Shown here piece after piece: positions 62,184 to 64,000 of a DNA stretch of 64,000 nt. A model generated the notes under the pieces. That model was not told where the DNA came from, did not search any database, and saw nothing but the letters and a program-made list of their open reading frames with translations. The position numbers and the translations under genes are program-made. This DNA comes from Trichomonas vaginalis G3. Lineage: Eukaryota > Parabasalia > Trichomonadida > Trichomonadidae. The stretch covers positions 19,787,962 to 19,851,961 of the forward strand of contig NC_067208.1 in NCBI RefSeq assembly GCF_026262505.1, given 5' to 3'. Position 1 is the stretch's first letter. Each line of letters opens with the position of its first letter.

Positions 62184-63510
62184 TACAATAGCTGTCCCAT
62201 TTATGTTCCACACTACCATCATCCACCAATGACCTCATAACATCTTCATTAAATCCTATCATATCATTGTTTGTATTGCAGGCGTTCGCAACCATTTCAT
62301 AAAATACAGGTCCATATGATTTTTCGGGTTCTGCAGGCATATTTCCATAAGCTCCCATGGAAAGCTGAAGATATTTAAACTTAGGGTTCTCAAAATTAAC
62401 ATAATAGTTGTCTTTCTTTCTAAATAGTGCCCAAATACTTTTAACATTAATAGGCGTATAAGCTGCTGTAAATGTTGCACTTGAACTATCTGTATTCTTT
62501 GAGAATGAACCGTCCATAGGAATCCAATCCATAACTTTAACAGGAAAACATAAAGCCTCGTTTGTATAATGTTCTACAAGTTCTGTATAAATGTTAGGGT
62601 CTAAAGAGAATGACTTTGGATGAATGAAACATTCATTAAAATCCATCTTTGTTCGAAATAGTTGCTGGGTTACAGTTGTAATAGTAACTGTTCCACTAGC
62701 TTCTACTGCCTTCGTTATCATAGTGAATAGTTCATTCCATGGAACAAATTTATTTGTCGGTGGATTTGAATCTGAAGCAAATGCAACTTTAAGAGTTGGA
62801 TTGAAAGCAATGATATCATTTACAGATATAGATGTGCATTGTAAGGCGTCGCTACTGAACTTTACTTTAAGCTGAATGTTTCCTGCAAAAGCTGGAATAA
62901 ATCGAATAGCTTCTAATGGAAGGAATCTTCTAACAGGAATTCTTAAACGAAGCTTAAAATCAAATGATTTTCCTGCTGTAATTGGACCACTAACAATTTG
63001 TCCTGTTCTGCATGTTCCCGAATGACTCCATACATCTTCATGTCGAGTCTTTGAGAAAACATCTACTTTCTTTATTTGTTCGGTAGTTTGTGAGTTTGAA
63101 GTTATATATGCTTCTTCTCTTGCGTTGTCTTGAGAATATACGTTACGACCATTTGCAAGGATTTGATATCCAGCAACTGCATAGAAAGCGTCATCGAAAC
63201 CAATCCAAAATCCTGGTGGGTTTGTTTTATTGGAACCTGAACCAATTTCTTTATCTACAATAAATTGACCTTCCATTTTATACGTAATGAATGTATTGTA
63301 AAGGTCCAACATATTTTCACCAGGAGGTGAGAGATTGAATGTTACCCATTTGTTATCTTTAGCAGTTCCAGGTTGTGATGGAATCTTTGCGTCAGAATAT
63401 TTTCTATTAGTGTCACCAATTTGAACTGCATTGTCTATGATATCGAAATATGAGCGAATCTGATGAATATGCTCTGCTGGAGTAAATTCGTTTAACTGTT
63501 CGTTCTGCAT
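62184..63510 (-). pseudogene. Polinton major capsid-like protein gene, proximal part (split by insertion)
   Basis: Proximal part of about 440 codons, beginning MQNEQLNEFTPAEHIHQIRS. The beta-rich sequence includes FKLRLRIPVRRFLPLEAIRF and NIQLKVKFSSDALQC, in the style of the first barrel of double-jelly-roll capsid proteins of Polintons and related viruses. The gene is interrupted by element X copy 2; the distal part is at 34860-35113. Family call by pattern. Confidence 0.7.
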
Positions 63511-63537
63511 GTATTTACTTCGGATAAAAATATCTAT

Positions 63538-63972
63538 TTACTTCATTATTCTCACTCTTCTTCTTGGCATTCGTGGTGGAAGTTGTTTCTTGACATTTTC
63601 AATGAACTGTACATTCTCTTTTGTCTCAACTTCTTTCACTGGCGGGTCAGGATTCTTTGACTCGGTTTGTTTTTCAATGAAATTCACGAACTTTGCAATA
63701 AGCTCTTGGTTCGTTATTGAAAGTACATCTGGCTTCTTTTCTTCTGGTTCTATTGGTGGCTCAGTTTGAACAGAAGGTTTTATATGGGCTTCGTGGACTT
63801 CACCCTTGCCATACACCTTAATGTTGTCGCTTTCTGCATTCGCTAATGGAACCTTTCTTTTTCTTACGTATATTTTACCATCTTTACTCTGACTTACGTA
63901 ATAGAAAGGATGTTGTATTCCTCTTGCGTCATTTAATATAATAGACTCTCGCTCTGATTTTGACAAGCTCAT
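63538..63972 (-). CDS. Polinton protein upstream of the capsid gene
   Basis: 144 residues, starting MSLSKSERESIILNDARGIQ. A short beta-rich head (YYVSQSKDGKIYVRKRKVPL) is followed by an acidic/proline-rich middle and a basic end (PPRMPRRRVRIMK). The gap to the capsid gene is 27 bp on the same strand. Possibly a minor virion or assembly protein; not recognised. Confidence 0.6.
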   Translation of the reverse strand: MSLSKSERESIILNDARGIQHPFYYVSQSKDGKIYVRKRKVPLANAESDNIKVYGKGEVHEAHIKPSVQTEPPIEPEEKKPDVLSITNQELIAKFVNFIEKQTESKNPDPPVKEVETKENVQFIENVKKQLPPRMPRRRVRIMK

Positions 63973-64000
63973 TTTACATCGGTTAAAGTTTTAATTTTGT

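Larger units (their letters stand above)
33718..64000 (-). mobile_element. Outer Polinton (Maverick), split by nested insertions, continues past the window
   Basis: Visible parts are 33718-35113 and 62184-64000, all read on the minus strand: a 144-residue protein, a capsid gene, and three small genes. They are separated by a 27-kb nested insertion within the capsid gene. The family call rests on the capsid-like protein and on genes of a type common in trichomonad Mavericks. The polymerase, integrase, ATPase and protease expected of a full Polinton are not in the visible parts and may lie beyond 64000. The element is broken at least by the insertion. Confidence 0.7.

Overview
The window looks like nuclear DNA of a trichomonad, most likely Trichomonas vaginalis or a close relative. 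The DNA is AT-rich, its compact genes show no recognisable intron, stop codons are often followed at once by a TAAA polyadenylation-type signal, and TCA-pyrimidine-A/T initiator sequences lie 10-20 bp before start codons. The gene set fits a flagellate: a CFAP210-like axonemal protein and a polytopic cyclase-family protein. The DNA is also crowded with Polinton (Maverick) and Mutator-like elements. Species assignment is inference.

Region 1 (1-29.9 kb) is host chromosome: a type I membrane protein (3150-4895), a VPS8-like CORVET subunit (5306-8548), a two-RRM protein (11314-11868), an unrecognised protein (12309-13616), a divergent ATG6/Beclin and U2AF35 pair (14058-15692), a ZNF598/Hel2-like collision-sensor ubiquitin ligase (16580-17842), tRNA-Asp(GTC), a divergent H2A/H2B pair sharing a promoter with four E2F-like boxes (18389-19362), a CFAP210-like coiled coil (19745-21100), a broken beta-helix surface-protein gene (22470-23379) and a 1394-residue cyclase-family protein whose cyclase domain looks catalytically dead (24128-28312). 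Two foldback, Mutator-like elements without transposase (498-2710 and 9917-11164) sit between the genes, each with 9-bp direct repeats at its ends.

Region 2 (29.9-33.7 kb) holds a 121-bp satellite and a foldback element (30427-33723). That element is itself interrupted by a 1454-bp Mutator-like element (31310-32763) with a perfect 9-bp target duplication, and the inserted element carries a second, unrelated 121-bp satellite.

Region 3 (33.7-64 kb) is a nested stack. A Polinton runs off the right edge. Its capsid gene is interrupted by a second copy of the 9917-11164 element, and that copy is interrupted by a 25.8-kb inverted-repeat element (35839-61655). This inner element is a giant palindrome. 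Two arms of about 12.5 kb, each with a small family-B DNA polymerase, an HNH nuclease and about ten small genes, flank a single-copy KilA-N plus T5orf172 gene at the centre. I saw no capsid, packaging ATPase, protease or integrase gene in it. Its intergenic spaces are filled with satellites and with palindromic modules (GGTTAGATCTAACC, with a covarying GGTGAGATCTCACC form). One such module also occurs in the outer Polinton, linking the two. This palindrome and its repeat system are the most unusual part of the window.
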